Source of the DNA: Sarcocystis neurona
Taxonomy: Eukaryota; Apicomplexa; Conoidasida; Eucoccidiorida; Sarcocystidae
Reading direction: 5' to 3'
DNA length: 64,000 nt
NCBI GenBank assembly: GCA_000727475.1
Contig: KL647292.1
Coordinates: 4,941,162 to 5,005,161 of the forward strand
The translations under genes and the position numbers were made by a program. Below are positions 24,301-49,983 of this stretch, piece after piece; positions within the stretch are counted from its first letter, which is position 1; every line of letters starts with the position of its first letter. Below the pieces are notes generated by a model. That model had not been told where the DNA came from and ran no database searches. It was given only the letters and a program-made list of their open reading frames with translations.

Positions 24301-24371
24301 TCGTCCAGCGAAAAAGCGCCGTGCTGCAGCTGTGTCTCTCCGCGAATACTATGCAGGGCATCGAGCAGTAG
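15324..24371 (+). CDS. Sigma-70-like factor, putative apicoplast RNA polymerase sigma subunit
   Basis: Sigma factors direct bacterial-type RNA polymerase to promoters; apicoplasts keep such a polymerase. Exons 15324-22038 and 23467-24371 join in phase 1 as ACAG|GTCGGT...TTTGTAG|GCGACC, giving 2539 aa if the first Met is right. Conserved parts (numbered from that Met): region 1.2/2.1, RPPTVEEWAAAV at 1886 and CLRRLQPLAQAAVQRF at 1919; region 2.2-like LLLVAMQGIRQGLKRHA near 1971; region 2.4, YWMWMRTAM at 2140, plant-like; region 3.0, ELGREPTQDEVADKIGV near 2183; and, across the intron, DRRDTVGDFLVSEDLG followed by ALDPSEYRMLKKLL (start of region 4). The rest is Ala, Ser, Gln and acidic low complexity, including a Gln-rich insert (21350-21535) between regions 2.2 and 2.4. 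The N terminus is uncertain: hydrophobic stretches near 15960-16030 could be a leader if an upstream exon exists. The 4.2 helix-turn-helix is not clearly recognisable. Confidence 0.78.
22039..23466 (+). repeat. Intron of the sigma gene, microsatellite-rich
   Basis: A 1428-base intron bounded by GTCGGT and TTTGTAG, placed because the flanking protein reads through sigma region 3 without a gap and in phase. It contains long (TA)n/(GTATATAC)n tracts at about 22335-22425, 22555-22612 and 23210-23240, and a short (AAT)n run at 23306-23324. No gene is seen inside it. The upstream reading frame happens to stay open about 400 bases into this intron, which would give a false C-terminal tail rich in Tyr and Ile. 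Confidence 0.8.
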
Positions 24372-27300
24372 GACCGCCTTCGGCAAACCAAGTATGGAAG
24401 TCTCACCGTGTAACAAACCGGGAGGGAAGACTCCACTCAAAAGCGTGGCAGGTAGCTATTATGTAGCGGGTGGAGCAGCAACATCGGCAGCGTGGGCGAA
24501 AGTACGGTGATGGCCTCAGCAGTCTCACACTGGTGAAGACCACGTCTATTATACGGTGGATGAGCGTTCCCACGGCCGCGTGCCTGAAAAAGAAGCAAGT
24601 GACCAGCGGCTCTTTTGTAGAGGGTGTTGACGTATAGAGTAAAGAGTCAGCTTTATAGTGCTTGGCCTCTGCTGCTGAAGAGCACGGCTGCAGTCGAATA
24701 GACTGTTTCCTCTTGTATAAAGGGCATGTTGACAGCAATGCTGGACGGTCAGACTGCTTGCCTACGGAAGGGTCTGTGGTGCGCATGTACACACGCGGCT
24801 ATGTATGTATACGTAAGGCTGTATACCGGTATCGCTCTCCTTTCCTCTTTACAGGTAACAAGGATGCACGTGCAACGTGGGCTAGCTCGGCGGTACGCAC
24901 ATTATTTCTAGTTGCCACGAAAATGATCTACCTAAGCCGCCAAGCAAATGCCCCACCAGAAATCGCGCCAGCTCTGAGACAAAGACGACCACATGTCATC
25001 GCATTCGAAGGCGATCTCTGCGTAGGTGGATTCCCCACATATCGGTTAAAAGCTCTGCTTATATTAATGCAGCACAATTTTGTATACAGAGTCCCCCCGG
25101 TGCCCACTCGCTGCCGTGTTGCACGGCAACTACCCCAACCCCAACCACTGCAGAAGAGGCGTTTTTTAAGTCGTGTTCTGGGTACTTGTGCTCCACGTGC
25201 CTCTACTTGATACATATAATTTATATATATACACGCATAAGTACTTGCTGACGTCGACGACTGATGGAAACAACTGCAAAAAAGACACACCTTCCCAACC
25301 GCAGAACACCTACAACGACTCACATAAACATACGGGATAGTGCTCAAGGTCTGCTAACGATGAAATTCCTCGTGCACAACGTGTACGGCTGTCGTGGGTC
25401 TGGCAGCTACACGAGCGAGCGTGCACGTGTTCTGTTCCGTATTGAGGTTTGCTTCCCTGCTGCGAGGATGGAGAGCGAACACAGCATGCTCTCTCTGACA
25501 CGCGTGCTGCGACGCTCCCAGATCTGTACGTTTCAACAACAGTGCTGGTTAAACGCTATGCGTTTTTAATGAATGCTCCTTCGACCCGGAATACTGGGTA
25601 CAGACGGAAACACCAAGGTACCGCCTTAGGTTGGCACAATCACATTTCACGCTCAGGAAAACAGTGGCACCCTACACGCGCCCACAGCACAGCCGATACA
25701 GGTTTAGACCGCAGGGTGACTTCCATGTCCCACGAGACTCCAGAAACAACGATGTGGTACATGCACACGTACGACGAGCTTCAGAAGACACACCGGCCAC
25801 GACTGAACATGCGTGAAAAGCGAAAGCGGATCACGAGGGAAACGAAAGCGGATCACACAAGGAGGCAGGCGATAAAAATGTTGTTCGCATCACTCTACGC
25901 AGATAGACTATGCCAGAGTATGTCTTCCCGCGTGCTTGTTCTCAGCGGCCGCGTGCACGTCAAATGCGTATGCTAACTTACGAGTACGGTTTATAACTCC
26001 TGCGTGCACGTATATACGTATTTCTACGCAGCTGCCCATTACTGGCGAACAGTGCCCTCTGCAGTTGTTCACCGCGAGTGACTGTGGAACACACGCCAAC
26101 GAGAGTGATTTTCTCAGCAGCTAAACCTGTTAGGCGGCGAGATGCCGAGCCCCTTGCAACATCTCTGTTCTATTGTGCAAGTGTAAGCTTGTCCAGCCCC
26201 CGAACATCCGTCCTGTGCTACGTGGGAAGGCGTGTCACTGTGGAGCGCATCCGTGTGCTGAAACCTTAGCGGTAGCGGCGGAGATGCACACCTCCTCACT
26301 CACATATGTACTAATAGCCTGATCTCTGCCACATCGAGATCGAAATATATCTTGTAAACCTGCTTTTGCCTCGCCATGCGCCTGGACGATACCAAAAACC
26401 GGCCCCTGCACCCACACTGTGTGTTCACATACACCCGTTTCACCGGCGGTGACGTGCACACATCCACCTATTCCTTCGGACAGTTGCTGTGCCCACCTAT
26501 GTAGGGTAAACGCACGTTCGACACAATACGTCCAGTGTATCCGGCCTGCGACGCAACCGTTAAGCGCTCCCCAGTGCTCTCTGTGAGTCACTACGTTAGC
26601 GCCTATTCCTGCTGCAGACAACGATAAGTTAGTACGGGGCTGCGCGCACAAGTGAATGAACATCTGGCACGCGCAGATCCTACATAGGTGTTTTTTCGAT
26701 ATGCCTGCGCTGCTGGTGGTCGTTCACAAGCGTCTGTCTGTCTTCGCAGGTATCTGATACGCACTGCTGACGGAAACAAAGCTTCCAGAAATATTAACGG
26801 GTGGCAGCAGCAAGTCACGGTACACAGAAAGCAGCGTACAAATTTTGAGCCATGTGACACATGGCGGCACCCTTTCCTGTTGACGCTCTTAAGCGGAATG
26901 GAGAGTGACGGGGTGTCAAGTAACGACAGCAGTGCTAGACAGTCCTTCCATAGGTATGGCCGGCTGGCATTGCTGCGCATACATTCTGTTCCTTCCCGCC
27001 CCACTCTTCTATGCACAACCAAAGGCGCAGCTTGTATTCTGTGCGCACAAGACGCATCTCAACCTTCTTGACAGTGAGCAACAATGTGGGTAACCCATCC
27101 CTTCGCTTTTCGTCTCCACTCCTTCACGCACTGCGTGATACATTACAAAATTTACTTTATAGGTATCACGCACGGTGCACCCACTGGCTCACGAGAACGG
27201 AAAACAGAACGATCCTTCTTTGTCACCATTCACCTTTCTACAATATACTTCCCTTCCTCTTGCTTCTTGAGTTTATCTTCACAGCTGTTCCACCTGATGG

Positions 27301-29384
27301 GACACGGCAACGGAAACTGAAATATTTTTTTTTGACTCTCCTGGACCCGCTGAATCCTGCTGCTCTTAATAAGCGCCACATTGCCATCAGCTCCTTCCTT
27401 TCTACGTGAGCGCAGATTGCAGTAGAATAGCGAAGCGGCAGGGCGCGCCGTTTAATGACTATACCCGAGTATTGCGTGACTCCTAACAAAACTTCCATGC
27501 AACAGCAGCAAGCAGCAAGTGCAGGAACTGCCTCTGTCGCTGCAGCAGTAAGTGCTGCTGCAAGAAATGCGGTTGCTCGACAGAAACGTAGGACCACCAA
27601 GAACACAGCAGCAGCACAGCCTTTCCGCATTAGCGTCTGCACTGCGTGCCGTAACAGCAGCGGAGCAGTACCTTCCAGAGAAAAATCTGCGCCGTTCGCA
27701 GCCTCTTCGCCGAATAACGCTCCACTACCGATCCAGAAGAACTGCCCGTAAAACTCTTCGTACGTTACGTTTGAACAGTACTTCAGTAGCGCCTCTCCCC
27801 CTTCTGTGTTCTCTCCCATCTACCCTCCCCCCTAGCAGCAGCCCAAAGCAGGCTGCTGTTCCCAGAGACACGCACACGAGACTCCGCATGCGTCTTCTTT
27901 TCGAGAGCTCAGCAGCAGCGCCAGCAGCCGCGCATCACCGCTCGCGCTGCAACGTGAGCAGCAGCAGACCAGCACAGCGGATGAAGCACTCGCAACAAAA
28001 ACAAATGCCCGGCTACCACAATATACTGCAGCTCTCACAGCAGCAGCTGCATCGGTAGATTGTGCTTGGTCGACGTCACGCTGCACGTCGAAAACCCTCT
28101 CCTTCTCCAGTGTCTCCGCGGCGCTGTCTTCCCCAGTGCCACAGATTATGTGATGTTAATACGCAGATGAACTTTGGCTACAACAGGCAGTGTCAACCTC
28201 TCAACGATGCTCCAGCAATTCGGCAGAACCGAGGAAAGAGATGTTACGTCGCCTTTTTGGGAACGTGGGGATTCGCCGTACACAGCGTCTCTCTATCTTT
28301 GCTCCTGTTCTGGATGCCACGCGTACCTCCCGCGTTCCTCCACTCCTCCCGCCAGACAGCCACATCGCCTCTCCCTCGTCGCCTTCCCCCTCTTCTTGTA
28401 TGCCCCTATAGTAATAAGAACGGCAGTTCCTAACGCCCCTATCACTTCAAAAATAGAATTTTTACTATACGACTACTCCGTCAACCCTTCACGGTTGTTC
28501 TTCTTTGAAAATAACCACCGTTGCTGTCAGCCTTCCCTTCCACGCTTTTCCCCGCCCCCCACGCGGTAGTGCTCCTCTTCACTAAACGTCTCGTCTTATA
28601 TAGAGCCGTCGGCTCCTTCTCGAGCCCGGACTGCACAGCGAGACCGTGATACCGGTCCCAGGACTAAACTCGGCCCGCGCGGGGCACCCAGCCGATCTCT
28701 TCATTGAGGTAGGTACTGCTTCCCTCCCACCCGCACCCCGCTGCATATTCACCGCAAAGCAACTCCCTGCTGACGGGTTCCCTTTCTTCTTCAAACTCTC
28801 TCGCGCCTCAGCAGACCCCACACAGACACACAGACGAGATACGATCGCCCGCGGGCGCGCTCGGCTGTTGTTTGCAACTCTTTGTCCCTCCCGGCGATCC
28901 ACACAATACCACCCTGCTCCCCCCTCATACCGGGGTGCGTCGATTTCTGCAAGACGGACTACCCCGACAAAATTATCTAGGTCTTGATCCAAGAAGTATT
29001 CGTACACAGAGAGCCTCCTCTGTGTGGTCCTCTCTGTGCCTCTTCCTCGCTGTTCTTGCACCTTTTTTCCCCGTTCAACTCGTTTGGCTTGTTTCCCCAG
29101 AAAATTCACTCGCCGTCTCTTCCCGGCGCTCGTCTCGGAATACAGTCAAAAACTTCTCCGCCTCCCCCCCACCCCCAGTGTTGCCTGCATCCTTCTGTAT
29201 TAGCCCGCTGTCGTCTTCTTCGTTGATGGGCTGCCATTGTTTCTTCCTCATCATATCCTTTCGCTTGTTTTATCCCGTCTGCAATCTTTTCTTCCGTTCT
29301 TTCTCCTTCTCGACGTTGTCCTCCTTTCCCGTTGGCTCTTCGCTTCTCCTCCCGTTCTCCCTCCTGCGCCGCTGCTCTCTGTTC
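24372..29384. other. Interval between the convergent sigma and CDPK genes
   Basis: About 5 kb where the sigma gene and the CDPK gene converge, so it must hold both 3' untranslated regions. From about 28500 to 29384 the plus strand is strongly C/T-rich, so the CDPK 3' flank is G/A-rich as transcribed. Open frames of 100-200 codons exist on both strands but show no known domain. A 14-base direct repeat, CGAAAGCGGATCAC, occurs twice close together near 25815-25860. One weak small-gene candidate is listed separately at 27238-27819. Confidence 0.5.
27238..27819 (-). CDS. Weak candidate small protein gene, function unknown
   Basis: A 193-codon frame beginning MGENTEGGEALLKY. Its first ~49 codons are balanced and not repeat-like (TYEEFYGQFFWIGSGALF). 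A plausible donor, GAAG|GTACTG, lies at 27672/27671, and CAG acceptors further down (for example CATCAG|GTGGAA near 27295) would give a short basic C terminus, so the true product may be a two-exon protein of about 60-70 aa rather than the whole frame. The middle of the frame is CTG/CAG repeat read as Ala and Cys, which argues against it being coding throughout. I recognise no family. It may equally be chance within the convergent spacer. Confidence 0.2.
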   Translation of the reverse strand: MGENTEGGEALLKYCSNVTYEEFYGQFFWIGSGALFGEEAANGADFSLEGTAPLLLRHAVQTLMRKGCAAAVFLVVLRFCRATAFLAAALTAAATEAVPALAACCCCMEVLLGVTQYSGIVIKRRALPLRYSTAICAHVERKELMAMWRLLRAAGFSGSRRVKKKYFSFRCRVPSGGTAVKINSRSKRKGSIL

Positions 29385-44498
<15,114 letters not shown>

Positions 44499-45899
44499 GT
44501 CCTCCCCTGGTGTGTCTAGACTGCGCATCAACGGGAAGAGGGGAACGAAGCGACAACGAGACGGACACAGGCAAAAAATAACAGGGACAGCGGCCGCTGC
44601 TGCGGAGGCAATCGTGCCCGACCACCACACACGTGACACACGACCGCCTCTGCTGCTCCAGCAGACAAACAATGAAGACGCCGAAGCAGGACGGCCAACA
44701 CGCAAGTACCACTGCTGCCGGTGCAGGGCACGAACAACTACATCGGAAGAAAGACAGATCTGACGCAGTGAACAGAAAACAGACACGGGCGGACGAGGCA
44801 GTCACTAGTGGATCAAAAGAACCAGAGAAAGCGGCGAGGATGAGGAGGGACGAAGGTGATTCATGCTCTGCGTGCCCACGGCATACGAAGCAGATGTTGG
44901 AAAGAAACCCGCGGTTGCAGAGCCAGAGGCGTCGGGAGCAGAACACTGTCGCCGCTGCTGTACGTCGACTAAGATGCCTAGGAAGGGCGGCTTCTACAGG
45001 AGAAAAAGGCGAAAAAGATACGAGAGAGACTTTCGGTTCGGAGGCAGAAGAGATGGGCGAGGAAAGAGGTAGCAAGGGGCGGCCGCTGTAGCTATCGCAC
45101 CTGTGACAGAGCAGAAAGCCATCCACAGCAACTGTCCCCTAATGGATACACAAGCGAATAAAAGATTTTAAGTCATATCCGGAAGAGTACAAGCACTGAT
45201 AATAATAGATGATATCATGATAAGTATATGCTGTAGTAGTTGATCTGCTGCGTTAGTAGATGTACGAGTCGGTACCTCAACTACGAGAGCAGCGTTTCGC
45301 TTCGCGCGGAGAGGACACGGCGAATCCGAGCTTCCGAATGACGCGCATGGTAGAGACACAGATAGGGAGCATGTTGAGAAGTCCCTGTAACTGCACGAGA
45401 AAAAAGGAACACGCACTGCAGGCGTATGTGGCTTTTGACAAACGCGTGCACAAGTCTGTGCCGGAACCTACATTATGGGGAACAGAAAAAGTGGCAGACA
45501 GGGACGCAGATTGCAACACAGGTGTACCACGCTGACAGCAGCAGGTCTGCAAAGCAGGAGTGGTGGAGACGCAAGATCATCATATGCAGATGCTGGGAAA
45601 AACAAGGCGGAGAAAGGATGACTACGGGAATATCGATATTGCTGCAGCTGCTGGTGCAGTCGGAAGAACAGAAGGGGGGGCGCTGCAGTTTGAGACGCCG
45701 GCGTAACAACCACTAGCCGCTGCCGCACCAGCTACTCCAGTATTGCCACGCCGGCAACAATGAATGCGTGGAAGCTAGCATGAAGCTGCAACGCATCAAC
45801 GCGTAGGGGAGGTCGAAGAAGTACGATGAGGATACCAGTCGTAAAATGGCACTGGCGAACGGGATGACGAGCTCGGCGGCCTCTCGCTTAAACCGAAAG

Positions 45900-46013
45900 A
45901 TGCCGAGATCGGCATTTACGGTATCCACAGTCGTAATCTATCACAGCAGCTGCGAAATGCCGAGATCGGCATTTACGGTATCCACAGTCGTAATCTATCA
46001 CAGCAGCTGCGAA
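45900..46013. repeat. Perfect 57-bp tandem duplication (two copies)
   Basis: Copy 1 is 45900-45956 and copy 2 is 45957-46013. They begin ATGCCGAGATCGGCATTTAC and are identical base for base by eye. The unit is a multiple of three, so open frames run through it, but no gene is evident. Absence of any mismatch points to a recent duplication or an assembly duplication. Confidence 0.97.
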
Positions 46014-48699
46014 CGTCCCGTAGCAGCAGCAAAAGCAGCAAGCAGCGGGGAGGAGTACGAGCATCTGCCGTCAGCCTGTAGGTGGTGATCGCAGGCGCCG
46101 CTCAGCTAGACGCTGGGTTTTACCAGGTCGCAGAGTGGCCGTAGCAACCACCAGGAAACAGTAATACATGCATGCCTGCTCCAAAACGGCGCAGAAGTTC
46201 AGTTGTTGCTGCACTTTTCTACGTAGGCTACTGTAAAGCTTTAGGCGCTATTTTTAACTCCCAGCGTTTGCGGTATTTGTGCTGGTGCAAAGGCGGCGGT
46301 CTGCAAGTACGGTGTCGCTGCTGTTCCTTGTGATACTGCTTGTTTTGTGACACGGCTTTCGTTGCGGAACCCTAGCTTGAAGGAGTTGAGCCACACGAAT
46401 CACACAAAACGACTCGGCATTTTAGCCGCTGCTGAACAACAAAAGAAGTGTCGATTGCACTGGCCCGCTGCATCTACCGAGGCCGTGCGTCTGCGGTGGA
46501 CACGTGGAGTCGAGTGCGATCCTCGTGATGCCATTTGGTGTTCACTGACTCTGCTGGACGTGCTAGCGATTGCCTCAGCGACCATGGCGGCAGTAGCACG
46601 GGCAGACACGTAAACGGGGACAGAAGCAGGACCACCGGACGGCCGGGGAGCAGCCACCCGCAGCTAGGCGGCTATACCAGACGCGCCAGCTCACGGCACC
46701 AGTGGAAGCAGTGACCGCAAGTAGACAGGACACGCACCATCAGCACCAACGTATTAGTGAGCTTCTACAGCGATACCGGCGTACACGGCAGGAGCGAGCG
46801 GCGTGTAACCAGCACGCGGATCACCGGTGGCAGCAGGAGTGCGCCGGTCACGCTGGAAGTGAACCAATTATCGCATGATCTCTAGTGTGGTGGACGCAGC
46901 AGCAGCAACAGCCACGGGTGTTCCAGTAACTGCGGCTCAATCGCTTCGATTAAGTCTCCCTCAGACAAGCCACGGCAGCCTACAGCTCCACCTGGCCAGC
47001 ATATCCATGGGGCTTCGCACCATGGATGTATACATATGTATAGAGGGAGATAGGTAGACACGTAGGAACCCACATATCCGTGTATGCGCCGTACACGTGA
47101 GCTGCCACGACTGGCCCTGCGGCTGGTAGTACGTGCCCCCTGTAGAAGTGGTGGAGGCGGGCCGCTCCGGAATATATCAGGCAAAAAGGGCGGGGGGCGC
47201 AGCACGTACGTCAGGGACGCCCCTGTCCAGCGTAGCGCTGGCCGGCGAACAGGATCGTATACTTACGTATGTAGGTATGTATCAGTATGTGTATGAATAT
47301 GGCGCTGTATGAGGGACGGCTTACGGATACCGTGGGGCCTGAGGTCTTGATTTTGACTTGTGGACCTTCACAACATTACCGTGTCAGGGTTACAGCTTTG
47401 CAATCGTAGTAAGTTACCACAGGCACACGATGTCCGTGCAGAACACATAAAGAAGGCGTCCTTCACACTCGGGGCTGGCTTCCTTTGTGGAAATCTCTCG
47501 CTTTGTGAGTTGTCTACCACGGACATTGAGCCAGCTTCCAGTGACAATTGACTCAGAGACAACGGCTGCAAGGGTCAGATCGATTACTGCAAACGTATAG
47601 ACGTGACTCATGAGAGTACAAACAGCAGCTCATTCGTTCACACCTAGAGCACACGTCTAGGCCATTGTCTGGCAGGCCGCTACTTACTTGCAGCTAACGT
47701 CTGTATGTATGCTACGCTGACGCAAAAAAGAGATGCGAAGGTGTAAGTTTTTCGGCAATCCACGATTTCCGCCGTATCGCCGACCGTCACCTCACGAGGG
47801 CATACCTGGGAAGCCAGGTAGGTTCGCACGAGAAGCAAAACCGAATTTGTTCATGTGCGCACTTCACCTAGCAGCGAAGTCTGCCGTCTTCAGCCAGTTG
47901 TGTTTGACGCGGGGCATTTCTGCGAGTCTGCTGGTATTTCTGTAGCTAGAGTTCGAACAAACATATAGTGGCCACCTACAGGCGCCGCTTACATTTACCC
48001 TCCACTTCTGCCAAAGGAACGAGCACGCACTCCGGCGGGCGGCGTACAGCAACAGAGGACTGAGGCTCCAGTACTACCACGAGACGTCTTACATAGTGGT
48101 TTAGGAGCTTTCAGCAAAGAACCACATAGTAGTCTGCAACTTCGCCGCTCTGGCGCTCGCTATTCAAGATGGCGAATGTGAAAGCATCGGGACGAGTTCG
48201 TCTCTCACAGTTAGAGGCACAGAAAAAGTGGCACTTGTACCGAGTAAAGTAGTACCAGTGCCCTGCCACAGCGTCAGTGTAGTGCAGCTATTGGTGGATC
48301 ATCGATACGCCAAACGTGTTGATGACCGCGTTGACAAGTGAGTCCCCGCTAACGTAGCGCTTTTTGCCCAGTATGGGAGAGGAATACACTCTCCTTCATC
48401 TATACGGTGGGAAATACTCCTGTTCCTCATGATCGTGAACAGACACTTTTTGGAGCGCCTTCACAAAACAGGCGGTGATCGTGTTCTGATATACGGGAGA
48501 CAATCTTGCCCTTTCTTCGCCATATCTCGTAAGCATGCGGGAACCCTACGACCACCTGATGTACCAGCGTGCGCAGTACGCCGCAGCAGTGTACCTTCCA
48601 CATGTTCGACGTTTCGCTCTTCCTCAGTCACTACGATTTTCTGATATGCATTCCTTCCTTGTTGTAGATGCAGTGGCGCGTGCCGCTACTAGGGGTAGG

Positions 48700-49876
48700 G
48701 GGATTTCACTATCCACCCGGGTCTATCACGTCACAATGCCGCAGATCAGGTTTCCGCACTTTCTGACTGAATCATTTTTCAAAGTATCATCTACAGGAGC
48801 TGCATACAGAGCCTCATTCACCTGTTCCCAGATTCTGAGTGCACGCAGTGCTTCTTCCTGCTATAGGCTTGCAACAGATTTGCATCCTACCTACGGCATG
48901 CCGGGGTTATCGCTCACATGCCCTCAAAATAACACTCAGTTCAAGAAGACGCGTTACCTTTGAGCGTTTGTCGCTGAAGGATGGAATGCATAGGGGCGTG
49001 AGTATTCGTAGATTTCTTCAACGAGACTGTGATCAGGTCCGTCGCGTGTTCCATTCTCCGCCGCAGTTGCGGATAAAACACGTTACCTTGGTCGGTACGG
49101 GCACATCCGAGCTCCGGATCTTCGTCGTCTGCCACCAGTTCGACTACCGCTGTGTTCGCGACGGGGTTCGATTAGCTCTTTCAACTTGGCTTCCAGTCGT
49201 CTGGTGGAATACTGCGTTCTGCCGGGGCGAGTCCGAACGTGAACCGCAGAACCTGGAGAGTATTTGGCGTACAGACTCACATAAAAGCTTTCGCTAGACA
49301 CATCGCGAAGGATCTCCTGCTCGAGATTAAACATGTACAAAAATCTGGTTGCATTCTCCCACCCTAACATCCAACCCACAATCGTTCATCTTACGCTTAC
49401 GGGACGGTCGCGTAGTCAGTAGTGTTCAGCTGCGGCACGACTATGGCACGCGCGCGCGCGCACGCTGCTCCCCCTGTCTTCACCCTTACGGCGCCCGCCG
49501 TATGCAAAAAAAGTCGCTAGTTACCGCGAAAGCGGGCGGACGCCGCCCAGCCGCATGCGATTTGCGCAGGCAAAGATTTAGAGAGCGCATGCTCGACGTA
49601 GCACATCATCACAGCTGTATTTGAATAATCGTCCTTCGCTTTTGCACCGTGTTACTGAGGCTTTTTGCCCGAACAGATCGCGCGAAGTTTGCAGGCGTCT
49701 TTGAGCCATTTTTCGTAGAAGATAAAGGGAGGCCGACGAGAGGGAAAGAGCAGGGAATTCACATGCTGGACCGTCGCACCGGCGACCGCCCAGTCGCCTG
49801 CGCTGGCTCGCGTCAGGCTCAAAGTGTAGCTCATTGTGGCGAGAAGCTCAGTGTAACAACACGCTTCCTCCGCCAT
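48700..49876 (-). CDS. Weak candidate multi-exon gene, function unknown
   Basis: Several minus-strand blocks look protein-like rather than repetitive. 49876-49654 includes FYEKWLKDACKLRAIC and ends CCTCA|GTAACA. 49344-49281 includes FLYMFNLEQEILRDVSS and ends TTTTAT|GTGAGT. 49252-49190 includes VLRFTFGLAPAERSIPPDDW. 49155-48958 includes DDEDPELGCARTDQ and ends CAAAG|GTAACG. Around 48869-48730 there is EEALRALRIWEQVNEAL. The first two join in phase through CCAG|A, and the third can follow in phase 0, but two in-frame stops separate the third and fourth blocks and the join to the last block does not keep phase. I recognise no family. It could be a real small gene with misplaced junctions, a decayed gene, or chance; an overlapping plus-strand frame at 48535-48963 is an equally weak rival. 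Confidence 0.2.
49448..49462. repeat. (CG)n run
   Basis: A pure alternating CG/GC run of about 15 bases upstream of the FRM2-like start. It is the only such run I noticed, and sequences of this type can adopt left-handed DNA. No function is shown. Confidence 0.9.
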
Positions 49877-49983
49877 ATGGCCGAGGGCGGCGATGGCACT
49901 AGCCGGCTTCGTTGCATCATCTGCATGCTGTAGGGGTGGACTCGTTTCGTCAGAGCGTCACCCGTTTTCTTTCCCTTTTTGAA

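Larger units (their letters stand above)
44499..49983. other. Interval between the divergent CDPK and FRM2-like genes
   Basis: About 5.5 kb between two outward-transcribed genes; both promoters and 5' leaders should be here. Base composition is more even than in the rest of the window. It contains a perfect 57-base tandem duplication (45900-46013), a short (CG)n run (49448-49462) and, at about 48.5-49.9 kb on the minus strand, exon-like reading blocks listed separately as a weak candidate. From 45100 to about 48400 I see no supportable gene and recognise no defined promoter motif. Confidence 0.5.

Noticed and set aside
15324..24371. Sigma gene as bacterial contamination
   Set aside because: It has an in-phase GT-AG intron, coccidian-style homopolymer tracts and the same repeat environment as its neighbours.
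44499..44786. Extended CDPK N terminus from the Met at 44786
   Set aside because: Adds a Cys/Arg-rich stretch with no conservation and would bury the MGGRLSRQ myristoylation signal, which fits a true start.
48535..48963. 142-codon plus-strand frame upstream of FRM2
   Set aside because: Protein-like by eye but no recognisable domain or splice partner; it overlaps the minus-strand candidate, and neither can be chosen without RNA.
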